Shown: positions 24,961-32,534 of the stretch, in pieces
How the letters are laid out: every line of letters starts with the position of its first letter
How positions within the stretch are numbered: the stretch's first letter is position 1
Translations under genes and position numbers: made by a program
Notes under the pieces: generated by a model
What the model was told of the DNA's origin: nothing
The model's database searches: none
What the model saw: the letters and a program-made list of their open reading frames with translations, nothing else
NCBI RefSeq assembly: GCF_002879645.1
Contig: NZ_PNRE01000068.1
Span: forward strand, 1 to 53,000
From: Halomonas heilongjiangensis
GTDB lineage: Bacteria > Pseudomonadota > Gammaproteobacteria > Pseudomonadales > Halomonadaceae
Direction of reading: 5' to 3'
DNA: 53,000 nt

Positions 24961-26247
24961 TCACAACCACTCCGTGATCCACAGGATGATACCCGGGAAG
25001 GCCGTGAATAGTCCCACTGCACCGAGCAGAATCAGCCAGTAGGGCAAGGAGGCCTTCGCCGCAGAGGGTAGATCGACTTCGTTTTTCGAGATCGACGACA
25101 GCACAAAGAGGTTGAGCCCCACGGGTGGTGTGATCATGCCGATCTCGATCAGCAGCGTGACGATGATGCCAAACCAGATCGGATCGAAGCCCAGGCTAGT
25201 GACCATGGGGAAGGTGATCGGCAGCGTCATAAGCAATAGCGAGATACCATCGAAGAAGCACCCGAGCACGATATAGACAATGACGATCATCATCAGGATC
25301 CCATAGGGTCCTAGTCCGAAGCCACTGATCGTCTCAAGGGCAGCGCGCGGAATGCCCAGCAGGCTGACAGCTTGCGAGAGAATCACCGTACCTATCAGGA
25401 TCATGCCAATAGTCGCGAACATCAGCGAGGCATGCTTGAACGCTTCCCACAGGCGCTGCCGGGTCAGGTCGCCCCAGGTCATACCCAGCACGATGCTGGC
25501 GACAACACCTAACGCGGCCGACTCAGTGGGTGTCGCAATGCCTAGGTAGATAGTGCCCAATACAAAGAAGATGAGAATGGGCAGCGGCCAGATTTGCAGT
25601 ATGCCATGACGCACCTCGCCCCAGTTCATCTTGTCTTTCGACAATGGAGTCACCGCCACCCCAATATTGGACCGGATCATGATCCACACCGAGAAGGCGC
25701 ATGCAATCATCAGTCCCGGTAACATGCCAGCGATGAACAACTTGCCGATGGACACGTTCTGAGTAGCGCCATAAATGATCAGCGCCAGGCTCGGCGGAAT
25801 AAGCAACCCGAGTGTACCGCCCGCGGCGAGAGTACCCACCACCATACTGGGGTTATAGCCGCGACCTTTTAGCTCGGGATAGCCAACCGAGCCGATCGCC
25901 GCCGCCGTGGAAGTGCTCGACCCGCTGACGGCTCCGAACAGGGTACAGACGGCGATATTGGTGTGTAGCAATTGCCCAGGAACGCGCGCGAAAAGGGGCG
26001 TCAGGCCGTTATAGACCCGCTTCGACACGCCGCTGGCCAGCAGGATCTCACCGAGGAAGATGAACAGCGGCACAGCACTAAGCGTGAAGTCGGTGAGCAT
26101 ATTCCAGGAAGCATTGATCGCCAGTGGCGTGGCGCCGTTGGCTAGGAAATGCAGCAACAGCAACCCTGTCAGGCCAAGCGCGGCACCTAGAATCGCTCCA
26201 CTGGAGAGCAGCACGATTAGACTGCTGCTTAGCAGTAACCAGCTCAT
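24961..26247 (-). CDS. TRAP transporter large membrane subunit (DctM), system 1
   Basis: 428 residues with about twelve membrane segments and DctM hallmarks: GAVSGSSTSTAAAIGSVGYPELKGRGY near residues 110-136, and LGLLIPPSLALIIYG. It couples Na+ movement to solute import with the small subunit. ATG 26247 overlaps the dctQ stop (TAATG). Base composition is lower in G+C than in flanking genes: two 60-base lines counted by hand (25261 and 25501) give 50% and 57%. That fits recent acquisition. Last gene of dctP-dctQ-dctM. Confidence 0.9.
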   Translation of the reverse strand: MSWLLLSSSLIVLLSSGAILGAALGLTGLLLLHFLANGATPLAINASWNMLTDFTLSAVPLFIFLGEILLASGVSKRVYNGLTPLFARVPGQLLHTNIAVCTLFGAVSGSSTSTAAAIGSVGYPELKGRGYNPSMVVGTLAAGGTLGLLIPPSLALIIYGATQNVSIGKLFIAGMLPGLMIACAFSVWIMIRSNIGVAVTPLSKDKMNWGEVRHGILQIWPLPILIFFVLGTIYLGIATPTESAALGVVASIVLGMTWGDLTRQRLWEAFKHASLMFATIGMILIGTVILSQAVSLLGIPRAALETISGFGLGPYGILMMIVIVYIVLGCFFDGISLLLMTLPITFPMVTSLGFDPIWFGIIVTLLIEIGMITPPVGLNLFVLSSISKNEVDLPSAAKASLPYWLILLGAVGLFTAFPGIILWITEWL

Positions 26248-26753
26248 TATAAGGCTTCCTCTTCCAAGGCCCGATCAGCGAGGGGTTGGCGTATGCCATG
26301 ACGAAACTGCACCAGTATGCACAGCAGCATGGAAAACGGCATGATCGCCATCCATGGCCACAGCAGGATACCGCTGATATCGGCCCGCGAGCTGATGGAG
26401 CGCGAGAAGTCCATGAAGTCCCAGGCCTCATAGGCGAAGACAACACAGAACGTGACGAGCGTGATGGTGCCTATCACATCCATGATCCGCGCCATAGCAG
26501 GCGGGGCGAGCTTCAGGAGAATCTCGATACGGATGTGACGGCCTTGGTCCAGCACGTACGGCAAGCACAGGAAGGTCAGCGATAAGAAGAGTAGACCAGC
26601 CAGTTCATCGGAGAAGCGCAAGGGGCGGCCGCCCAGATAACGCATGAGTGTGCTGACGAAGATCAACCCCGTCATGACCACGCCACCGAATACGCCGAGC
26701 AGAAAAGCACCATGTGCCGTTTTCTCGATCAGCAGGTTGAATTTTCGCAGCAT
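26247..26753 (-). CDS. TRAP transporter small membrane subunit (DctQ), system 1
   Basis: 168 residues from ATG 26753; the frame extends to a TTG at 26792 but within the dctP-dctQ gap. Four hydrophobic segments, with the family pattern RYLGGRPLRFSDELAGLLF and LPYVLDQGRHIRIEIL. The ribosome site is weak. Fits dctP-dctQ-dctM order with DctM overlapping the stop. Confidence 0.88.
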   Translation of the reverse strand: MLRKFNLLIEKTAHGAFLLGVFGGVVMTGLIFVSTLMRYLGGRPLRFSDELAGLLFLSLTFLCLPYVLDQGRHIRIEILLKLAPPAMARIMDVIGTITLVTFCVVFAYEAWDFMDFSRSISSRADISGILLWPWMAIMPFSMLLCILVQFRHGIRQPLADRALEEEAL

Positions 26754-26816
26754 CGATATCGCCCACCCCGGAAATGAAGAGGGAGCCGGCAAGGATTGCC
26801 GACTCCCGGCCTGGCG

Positions 26817-27839
26817 TTACTCGGAAAGCGCCTGTGTGACGGTGTTGTAGTAACGCATGCCATCTTCACCGGCGTTTTCAGCCATGGTTTTCCAGGTACT
26901 CCATGCCGCCGTGACGAATGTATCCACGTCGGCGTCGGAGAACGGCGGAAGGACAGTGATGCCCAACGATTCTCGCTCTTCCCGCGCCAGGGCCTCGCGC
27001 TCAGGGTCGACGGCGAGTTCTCGGGTCGTTGCCCAGATCTCCTGCCCCGCTTCCTCGAGGGCTTGGCGCTGATTGTCGTCGAGTCGGCCTAGCGCCCGCT
27101 CGCTGATACCGAATATCCACGGCGCGGCGGCCCAGGGATGCAGATACGACTCATATTCCGTGACCTCATGCAGGGAGACGGTCTTGGCCACGGTAGAGAG
27201 GTAATAGGCGCAATCCACGACACCCGTCTGCAGTGCCATGTACATGTCATTCTGGGGAATCACCTGCGCCGCAATGCCCAGCGCATCGAAAGTTTCGACC
27301 AAGTGCCTGGACCACACGCGCACCTTCTTGCCCTGCAGGTCCTCGAGGGAATCGACAGGCTCCTTGCAGTGCAGGCCGACGTCGAAGATCGGTGCCACCA
27401 CACCACCCACCGTATGGATGTTCCATTTGGCGAAGCCGTCGTCGTACATCTCCTTGATAACCGGCAGGATGTCGAGGTGCTGATCCGCTGCGGTGATCGC
27501 GCCCTGAGCGTAGACGGAGGCCAGCGCCGGTGCGTCGCGGGTGTAGTACTCGCCATACAGCAGCGCCATGTCGACCATGCCACGTTGCAGGGTACGCAGG
27601 ATGTCGGCCTCTTTCAGGCCGAGGGCGCCGGCATGGTAGACTTCGATCTTCAGCTCGCCACCGGACTTCTCCTCCACCAGGCTGGCGAAGGCTTCGATGT
27701 GCTCGGCTTCCGGCCGCGACTGCGCGAGTCCGCTGTGGAAGTTCAGGGTGACGGAGTCCGCCTGCGCCGCTCCTATTGTCGTGGTCAGACCCAGCAGGGT
27801 TACAGCACTTGCCAGTTTGTTGAAATTGTTGTTTCTCAT
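26817..27839 (-). CDS. TRAP transporter solute-binding protein (DctP), system 1
   Basis: 340 residues, signal peptide 1-27 (ending GAAQAD). The mature part follows the DctP fold, with the conserved ligand-carboxylate arginine likely in LQGKKVRVWSRH (about 168-179). Polar residues NDMYMALQTGVVDC around 197-210 are the family's second landmark. The ligand is probably a carboxylate, but its identity is not readable. First gene of the leftward TRAP operon, 71 bases downstream of the proximal half-site of a TGTCGC operator; divergent from the GlxA-like regulator at 28043. Confidence 0.88.
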   Translation of the reverse strand: MRNNNFNKLASAVTLLGLTTTIGAAQADSVTLNFHSGLAQSRPEAEHIEAFASLVEEKSGGELKIEVYHAGALGLKEADILRTLQRGMVDMALLYGEYYTRDAPALASVYAQGAITAADQHLDILPVIKEMYDDGFAKWNIHTVGGVVAPIFDVGLHCKEPVDSLEDLQGKKVRVWSRHLVETFDALGIAAQVIPQNDMYMALQTGVVDCAYYLSTVAKTVSLHEVTEYESYLHPWAAAPWIFGISERALGRLDDNQRQALEEAGQEIWATTRELAVDPEREALAREERESLGITVLPPFSDADVDTFVTAAWSTWKTMAENAGEDGMRYYNTVTQALSE

Positions 27840-27909
27840 TGATTTTGGCTCTCACGAGGGATGAGTGAGGCCATCTTGATCGGTAACCTTCGCTTACAGA
27901 GGGCCGCCT

Positions 27910-27936
27910 GCGACATTTGCGTGCCGCTTAGCGACA
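27910..27936 (-). promoter_or_regulatory. TGTCGC-N15-TGTCGC operator between TRAP operon 1 and regulator
   Basis: GCGACA at 27910-27915 and 27931-27936, spaced by exactly 21 bases; on the minus strand they read TGTCGC toward dctP. The proximal half-site ends 71 bases before the dctP start. The same spaced repeat is found at gbcA and at TRAP operon 2. It also lies 107 bases upstream of the divergent regulator and could mediate autoregulation. Confidence 0.65.
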
Positions 27937-28042
27937 CCGTTGAAATCATAAGAAACCAAGCGTATCTTCATTCAACGTAGCGATTTTCCCTTACTAGGCC
28001 CCGGCGCTCCGCCATTAAACTCTATCGGGAAGACTTTCCATC

Positions 28043-29083
28043 ATGGGATCCCACTTCGAGAGTTTGTTGAAGAATAAGAACATGGCGTATATCGAGCCCG
28101 ATCTGCGTGACTCGACGTCGGCCCAGGTCAAGCGCGTCGCCTTCGTGTTGGTGGAACACTTCTCGATGATGGCCTTCACCGGGGCGGTCGATGCCTTGGT
28201 CACCGCCAACCTGATGCGCCCCGCCACGCTTTACGAGGTGCTGGTGGTGGGCATCGAGGGCGAGACCGTGCTCAGCGACCTGGGCATCGAGATCCCGGTC
28301 GATTGCCAGCTGTCGCAACTCGACGAGCGGCAATTGGATATCCTGATCCTGTGCGGTGGCTATCGCGTGCAACCGCGCACCAACCCAGCCATGCGCGCCA
28401 AGCTCAAGGCCGCCAACGGTGCCGGGGTGATGCTCGGCGGCCTATGGAACGGTGCTTACTTCCTTGCCGAGGCCGGCCTGCTGGATGGCTACGAATGCGC
28501 CTATCATCCGGATGGCCGGGCGATGATGAGCGAGGACTTTCCGAAGGTCAGCATTTCCAACCACAGCCATGTGCTGGATCGGGATCGCATCAGTTGCGCC
28601 GGCGCCAGCAGCTCCCTGGACATGATGCTGGCGGTAGTGAGGGCCGACTGCGGCAAGCCCTTTGCCAACGCCATCGAGGAGGTGCTGAGCTGCGACAAGA
28701 TGATCGATGTCATCGATGTCTCGGTGGTTAGCGTCGACCGCAACCCTACCCTGCCGCAGCCGCTGAAGACGGCGCTGGAGCTGATGCGTCACAACATCGA
28801 CGAGCCACTGTCGATCATCGAGGTCGCCCACTGCGCCGGCATCTCCAGGCGCCAGCTCGAGCGGCTGTTCTGCCACCATCTCGACGCCAGCCCATCACGC
28901 TACTATCTGGAGCTGCGCCTTACCTACGCCCGCCAGTTGCTACAGCAAACCAACAAGTCGATCGCCGACGTCGCCGTGGCCACCGGCTTCGTCAGCATCT
29001 CCCACTTCCGGCGCTGTTTCCATCAGCTGTTCGATATCTCACCCGGGCGCTTCCGCAAGGGGTTTCTGCAACAGATGCCGTGA
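28043..29083 (+). CDS. GlxA-family AraC-type transcriptional regulator
   Basis: 346 residues. N-terminal DJ-1/PfpI-like domain (about 30-200, ligand sensing, not an active amidase) and C-terminal AraC helix-turn-helix pair (about 240-340). First recognition helix ISRRQLERLFCHH; second in SIADVAVATGFVSISHFRRCF. These closely resemble GbdR at 49993 (VSRRQLERLFQKY and SIIEVASACGFVSTPHFSKCY), so the DNA targets may be similar. ATG 28043 and ATG 28082 are both possible starts. It lies between two TRAP operons, divergent from one and upstream of the other, and is the natural candidate regulator of both. Candidate relatives include CdhR-like and ArgR-like regulators; effector unknown. Confidence 0.88.
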   Translation: MGSHFESLLKNKNMAYIEPDLRDSTSAQVKRVAFVLVEHFSMMAFTGAVDALVTANLMRPATLYEVLVVGIEGETVLSDLGIEIPVDCQLSQLDERQLDILILCGGYRVQPRTNPAMRAKLKAANGAGVMLGGLWNGAYFLAEAGLLDGYECAYHPDGRAMMSEDFPKVSISNHSHVLDRDRISCAGASSSLDMMLAVVRADCGKPFANAIEEVLSCDKMIDVIDVSVVSVDRNPTLPQPLKTALELMRHNIDEPLSIIEVAHCAGISRRQLERLFCHHLDASPSRYYLELRLTYARQLLQQTNKSIADVAVATGFVSISHFRRCFHQLFDISPGRFRKGFLQQMP

Positions 29084-29141
29084 AGCACTTTCATCCGTGC
29101 GTATTGCGTTCCTCCTCGAGCAGCGATTCGGCCCGAACCCC

Positions 29142-29168
29142 TGTCGCGAATGCATCCCTAATTGTCGC
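29142..29168 (+). promoter_or_regulatory. TGTCGC-N15-TGTCGC operator upstream of TRAP operon 2
   Basis: TGTCGC at 29142-29147 and 29163-29168, 21 bases apart, both oriented toward dctP2, the second ending 69 bases before its start codon. Spacing, orientation and distance match those at TRAP operon 1. Confidence 0.65.
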
Positions 29169-29237
29169 AACTACACACATCTCAATGGTGGGAATGGACG
29201 AGTTTTGCATTGACCAACAATAAACGGAGTACCCTCG

Positions 29238-30269
29238 ATGTCCTTTTTTCGTCCCGCCGCCATGTTTCATCACCTGCGTTACAGACTCTTCCGCCCAGGG
29301 CTAGGCCTTGCACTATGTATCGGCATCGCAGCCCCAACCCAGGCGGCCACGCGTATGGATTTCTCCAACGAATACAATGCCAACTCCATCCATGCCCAGG
29401 GCGATGCCTACTTTATCGAACAGGTCAGGGAGCTCACCGACGGCGAAGTCGATATCACGCTGCACACTGGTGGCGCCCTGGGGTTCAAGTCGGGCGACCA
29501 CTTCTATGCGGTAGCCGACAATGCCATTCAGATCGCCGACACCCTCTCCGGCACCATGAGCGGCATTGACCCCATTTTCCTGCTGTCTTCGCTGCCGTTC
29601 CTGGTTGATAGCGTCGATCAGGCCCACCAGCTGTACGAAATCGCACGTCCCCATTACGACGCAGTCTTCGAAGACAATGACCAGATCCTGCTCTATGCTT
29701 CTCCCTGGCCGGCCAGTGGCATCTGGTCACAAGACGCCGTGACCTCCAGCGAGTCACTCGAGCAGCTGAAAATCCGCACCTTCGATCGCAGCGGCACCGA
29801 AACCCTGCGCAATGCTGGGGCGTCACCGGTGAGCCTGTCCTGGGCCGATGTAGTGCCGCAACTGGCCACCGGCGGCATCGAGGCGGTGTTGACATCGGCC
29901 GAAGCCGGTGCCAACGGCAGCTTCTGGGAACACCAGGATCACTTCAGCGGCATCCAGTACGCCATTCCCCTCAACATGGTGCACATGAACCGCGATGCCT
30001 TCGACGCCCTGTCGCCGGCGCAACAAGACGCCATTCGCGAAGCCGCCCTGCGGACCGATGAGCACAACTGGCAGGCCGTTCGCGAGCGTACCCAGACCAA
30101 CTATGCCACGCTCGAGGAGCACGGCATTACGATTCACGATCCGGTTCCCGCCGACTTCCAGCAAGTGCTGGCCGACGCCGCCGCACCGGTCATCAGCGGC
30201 TGGCAGGAAGCCATCGGCGAGCGCGGCAAGACCATCTTCGACTCCTTCCATAACGGCAACACACCGTGA
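29238..30269 (+). CDS. TRAP transporter solute-binding protein (DctP), system 2
   Basis: 343 residues from ATG 29238 (GGAG 8 bases upstream). Signal peptide 1-36, ending PTQAAT. DctP family body with a probable ligand arginine in LEQLKIRTFDRSGTE, and the VVPQLATGGIEAVLTSAEAG landmark. It is only distantly similar to the DctP at 26817, and the two differ in G+C, so they likely bind different ligands and are not recent duplicates of each other. The stop overlaps the GTG start of dctQ2 by 4 bases. Confidence 0.88.
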   Translation: MSFFRPAAMFHHLRYRLFRPGLGLALCIGIAAPTQAATRMDFSNEYNANSIHAQGDAYFIEQVRELTDGEVDITLHTGGALGFKSGDHFYAVADNAIQIADTLSGTMSGIDPIFLLSSLPFLVDSVDQAHQLYEIARPHYDAVFEDNDQILLYASPWPASGIWSQDAVTSSESLEQLKIRTFDRSGTETLRNAGASPVSLSWADVVPQLATGGIEAVLTSAEAGANGSFWEHQDHFSGIQYAIPLNMVHMNRDAFDALSPAQQDAIREAALRTDEHNWQAVRERTQTNYATLEEHGITIHDPVPADFQQVLADAAAPVISGWQEAIGERGKTIFDSFHNGNTP

Positions 30270-30787
30270 TCGGCTGGCTGACCACGCTGTCGCGAGGCTT
30301 GAATCGCCTCGCGGCAGGCATCGCCATCGCACTGATCCTGTACATGTTCGTGCATATCATCCTCGAAATCGCCTTGCGTCTGTTCGGATACTCTACCTTC
30401 ATCCTCGATGAGTACATCGGCTATGCGGTCGCCGCCATGACCTTCCTCGGCCTGCCTTATGTCCTGGAAAGGGGCGGGCTGATCCGGGTCGCCCTGGTCC
30501 TCGACCGGCTGCCGTCCCGGTGGCACTGGCCGCTGGAGTTGGTGATCGCCGCCAGCACTCTGGCAGCCTTCGGCTGGTTGTCTTACTTCTGGTGTCTCAA
30601 CGTGGTGCGCAGCTTTCAGCGCGGCATTACCAGCGACACCCTGGCCGAAACCCCGCTATGGCTACCCGAAGGCGCCGTCCTGATTGGCCTGTGGCTGCTG
30701 TGCCTGACACTGGTGGTCCGCAGCCTGAAACTGCTGACCCAGCGCTCACACGCGACCTACCCGATACAAGCTGCTGAGGAATCGTAA
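30266..30787 (+). CDS. TRAP transporter small membrane subunit (DctQ), system 2
   Basis: 173 residues, starting at a GTG (30266) that overlaps the dctP2 stop (GTGA). Four hydrophobic segments; family features in FILDEYIGYAVAAMTFLGLPYVLERGGLIRV (about 45-80). The stop overlaps the dctM2 start (TAATG). The tight overlaps show an intact translationally coupled operon. Confidence 0.88.
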   Translation: MIGWLTTLSRGLNRLAAGIAIALILYMFVHIILEIALRLFGYSTFILDEYIGYAVAAMTFLGLPYVLERGGLIRVALVLDRLPSRWHWPLELVIAASTLAAFGWLSYFWCLNVVRSFQRGITSDTLAETPLWLPEGAVLIGLWLLCLTLVVRSLKLLTQRSHATYPIQAAEES

Positions 30788-32091
30788 TGGACATGGTATG
30801 GATTGCCGCTGGGGTCGCAGCGCTGCTATTGACGGTACTGGCGATGGGCACCTGGGTCTTCGCCGCCTTGGTGGTCGTGGCGATGAGTTCGCTGTGGTGG
30901 CTGGGAGATTTCGACCTCGACCGAATCGGCCTGATCTTTTCGCGAATCCTGTACCGTGCGGGTAACAGCTGGGAACTGTCTGCCATACCGCTGTTTATCC
31001 TGATGGGCGAGCTGATCTTCCGCTCCAACGTCTCCGAACGGCTGTTCAAGGGACTGACGCCTCTCACCCGCCCCTTCCCCGGCGGCATCCTGCACACCAA
31101 TGTCTTCGGCTGCGCGCTATTCGCCGCGGTCAGTGGCTCCAGCGCCGCCACCACGGCCACCATCGGCAAGATCACCACCCGGGAACTGGCCGGCCGTGGC
31201 TACGACCGCAACCTGTCGATCGGCTCGCTCGCCGGGGCTGGCAGCCTGGGGTTGTTGATTCCGCCTTCCATCGTGATGATCGTCTACGGCGTGCAGGCCG
31301 AGGTCTCGATCAGCAAGCTGTTCATGGCCGGCGTGCTGCCAGGCCTGCTGATCGCCGCGCTGTATAGCGGCTTCATCATCCTGCGCAGCATGACGCAGCC
31401 GCGGCTCGCGCCTCGCCAGTCAACAGGCGGTATCGGCCTTTGGCAAGCGCTACCGCTGCTGGCCCCGGTGGCCGTGCTCATCACCATCGTCATGGGGTCG
31501 ATCTATTCGGGAATCGCCACCCCCTCCGAAGCCGCCGCCGTAGGTGTCGCCGCCACCCTGGGGCTGCTCGCACTGGAGCGCCAGCTCAGCGTCGCGCTAC
31601 TGATCGACGCTCTCAAGGGCACCCTGATCAGCGCCACCATGGTCTGCAGCCTGCTGGTGACCGCCATGCTGCTGTCCACGGCCATGGGCTACCTGCATCT
31701 GCCAAAGGAGCTGGCCGCCTGGATCGCCGCCCAGCAGTTCACACCCCTGGTCCTGCTGTTGGCATTGGCGGTGTTCTATATCGTACTGGGGCTGTTCCTC
31801 GACGGCATCTCGATCACCGTCATGAGCCTGCCCATCACCCTGCCCATCGTGGTCCTGGCCGGCTTTGATCCGCTCTGGTTCGGCGTTTTTCTGGTGATCA
31901 TGGTGGAACTGGGGCAGATCACCCCACCGGTGGGCTTCAACCTCTTCGTGCTGCAGGGCATGACCGGCGAAAGCATCGGCCGTATCGCCTGGGCCGCCTT
32001 TCCCTTCTTCCTGTTGATGTGCCTGGCCGCCGCGATGATCAGCCTGTGGCCGAGTATCGTACTGTGGCTACCCCAGCAGCTTGCGGGCTAA
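30787..32091 (+). CDS. TRAP transporter large membrane subunit (DctM), system 2
   Basis: 434 residues with about twelve membrane segments; DctM landmarks AVSGSSAATTATIGKIT and GSLGLLIPPSIVMIVYG in the first half, and ELGQITPPVGFNLFVLQG near the end. G+C-rich like the host genes, in contrast to DctM of system 1. The gene ends 96 bases before the hairpin shared with fdsD. Convergent with the formate dehydrogenase operon. Confidence 0.9.
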   Translation: MDMVWIAAGVAALLLTVLAMGTWVFAALVVVAMSSLWWLGDFDLDRIGLIFSRILYRAGNSWELSAIPLFILMGELIFRSNVSERLFKGLTPLTRPFPGGILHTNVFGCALFAAVSGSSAATTATIGKITTRELAGRGYDRNLSIGSLAGAGSLGLLIPPSIVMIVYGVQAEVSISKLFMAGVLPGLLIAALYSGFIILRSMTQPRLAPRQSTGGIGLWQALPLLAPVAVLITIVMGSIYSGIATPSEAAAVGVAATLGLLALERQLSVALLIDALKGTLISATMVCSLLVTAMLLSTAMGYLHLPKELAAWIAAQQFTPLVLLLALAVFYIVLGLFLDGISITVMSLPITLPIVVLAGFDPLWFGVFLVIMVELGQITPPVGFNLFVLQGMTGESIGRIAWAAFPFFLLMCLAAAMISLWPSIVLWLPQQLAG

Positions 32092-32187
32092 GACAAGCCA
32101 CCTCCATCGGGCAAGCCAAGAGTCTCCCAAACGCATGAACCCGGCAGCAGGAAACTCCAGCCACCGGGTTCTCGCCGTTCCATGGTA

Positions 32188-32213
32188 GCCCCCGGCTCTC
32201 TCGAGCCGGGGGC
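32188..32213. terminator. Bidirectional terminator between TRAP operon 2 and fdsD
   Basis: 11-bp perfect stem, 32188-32198 and 32203-32213, loop TCTC. Core sequence is shared with the hairpin at 24722-24755, with one compensated pair (C-G here, A-T there). It lies between convergent stops at 32091 and 32239. Confidence 0.75.
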
Positions 32214-32238
32214 GTCCCAGTGCACAGATTCGACCTCG

Positions 32239-32478
32239 CTAGCGCAGGGCGGGCAACAGGAACCGCTCCAGCGCCGCCCGCACCGAGGGCAGCATGATAT
32301 CGATCTGCCCACCGAGCTCCTGCACCAGCTCCTGCAACCCGGGCACGCCCACCTCGGCATGCTTGAGCAGCGCCATGCGGGCGCAGGTTTCCGGACTGGC
32401 CCCCTCGGGGATACGGATGCCGAGCGCCACCAGGCGATCACGGAAATCATCGCCATCGATCAGGTCGACGATCATCAT
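32239..32478 (-). CDS. fdsD: NAD-dependent formate dehydrogenase delta subunit
   Basis: 79 residues, ATG 32478 (a double ATG) with AGGAGG upstream. Short FdsD-type protein: MMIVDLIDGDDF start, then GIRIPEGASPE, and a C-terminal amphipathic half ending LLPALR. The delta subunit is needed for cofactor insertion or stability of soluble FdsABG-type formate dehydrogenases. Last gene of fdsGB-fdsA-fdsD. A 3' fragment of this same gene, with its hairpin, is repeated at 24722-24907. No fdsC (sulfur-transfer chaperone) is in the window. Confidence 0.85.
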   Translation of the reverse strand: MMIVDLIDGDDFRDRLVALGIRIPEGASPETCARMALLKHAEVGVPGLQELVQELGGQIDIMLPSVRAALERFLLPALR

Positions 32479-32534
32479 GGGGCTACCCTCCTAGTGCTCA
32501 GTCGTGGCCGTCTGCGTGACATGGCGCGGCCTCC

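Noticed and set aside
24521..24982. Minus-strand frame fusing a new N-terminus to KHAEVGVPG of the fdsD fragment
   Set aside because: It leaves the fdsD frame at the one-base deletion and runs as nonsense into gbcA antisense, so it is a by-product of the broken copy, not a gene.
28043..29083. Naming the island regulator gbdR
   Set aside because: The 49993 gene is the better match to GbdR over its whole length and sits with the dgc operon. The island regulator has a different sensor domain, so no symbol is given.
29091..29273. Possible 60-residue minus-strand gene between the regulator and TRAP-2
   Set aside because: No ribosome site or recognisable protein, and it overlaps the TRAP-2 promoter and the TGTCGC repeat.
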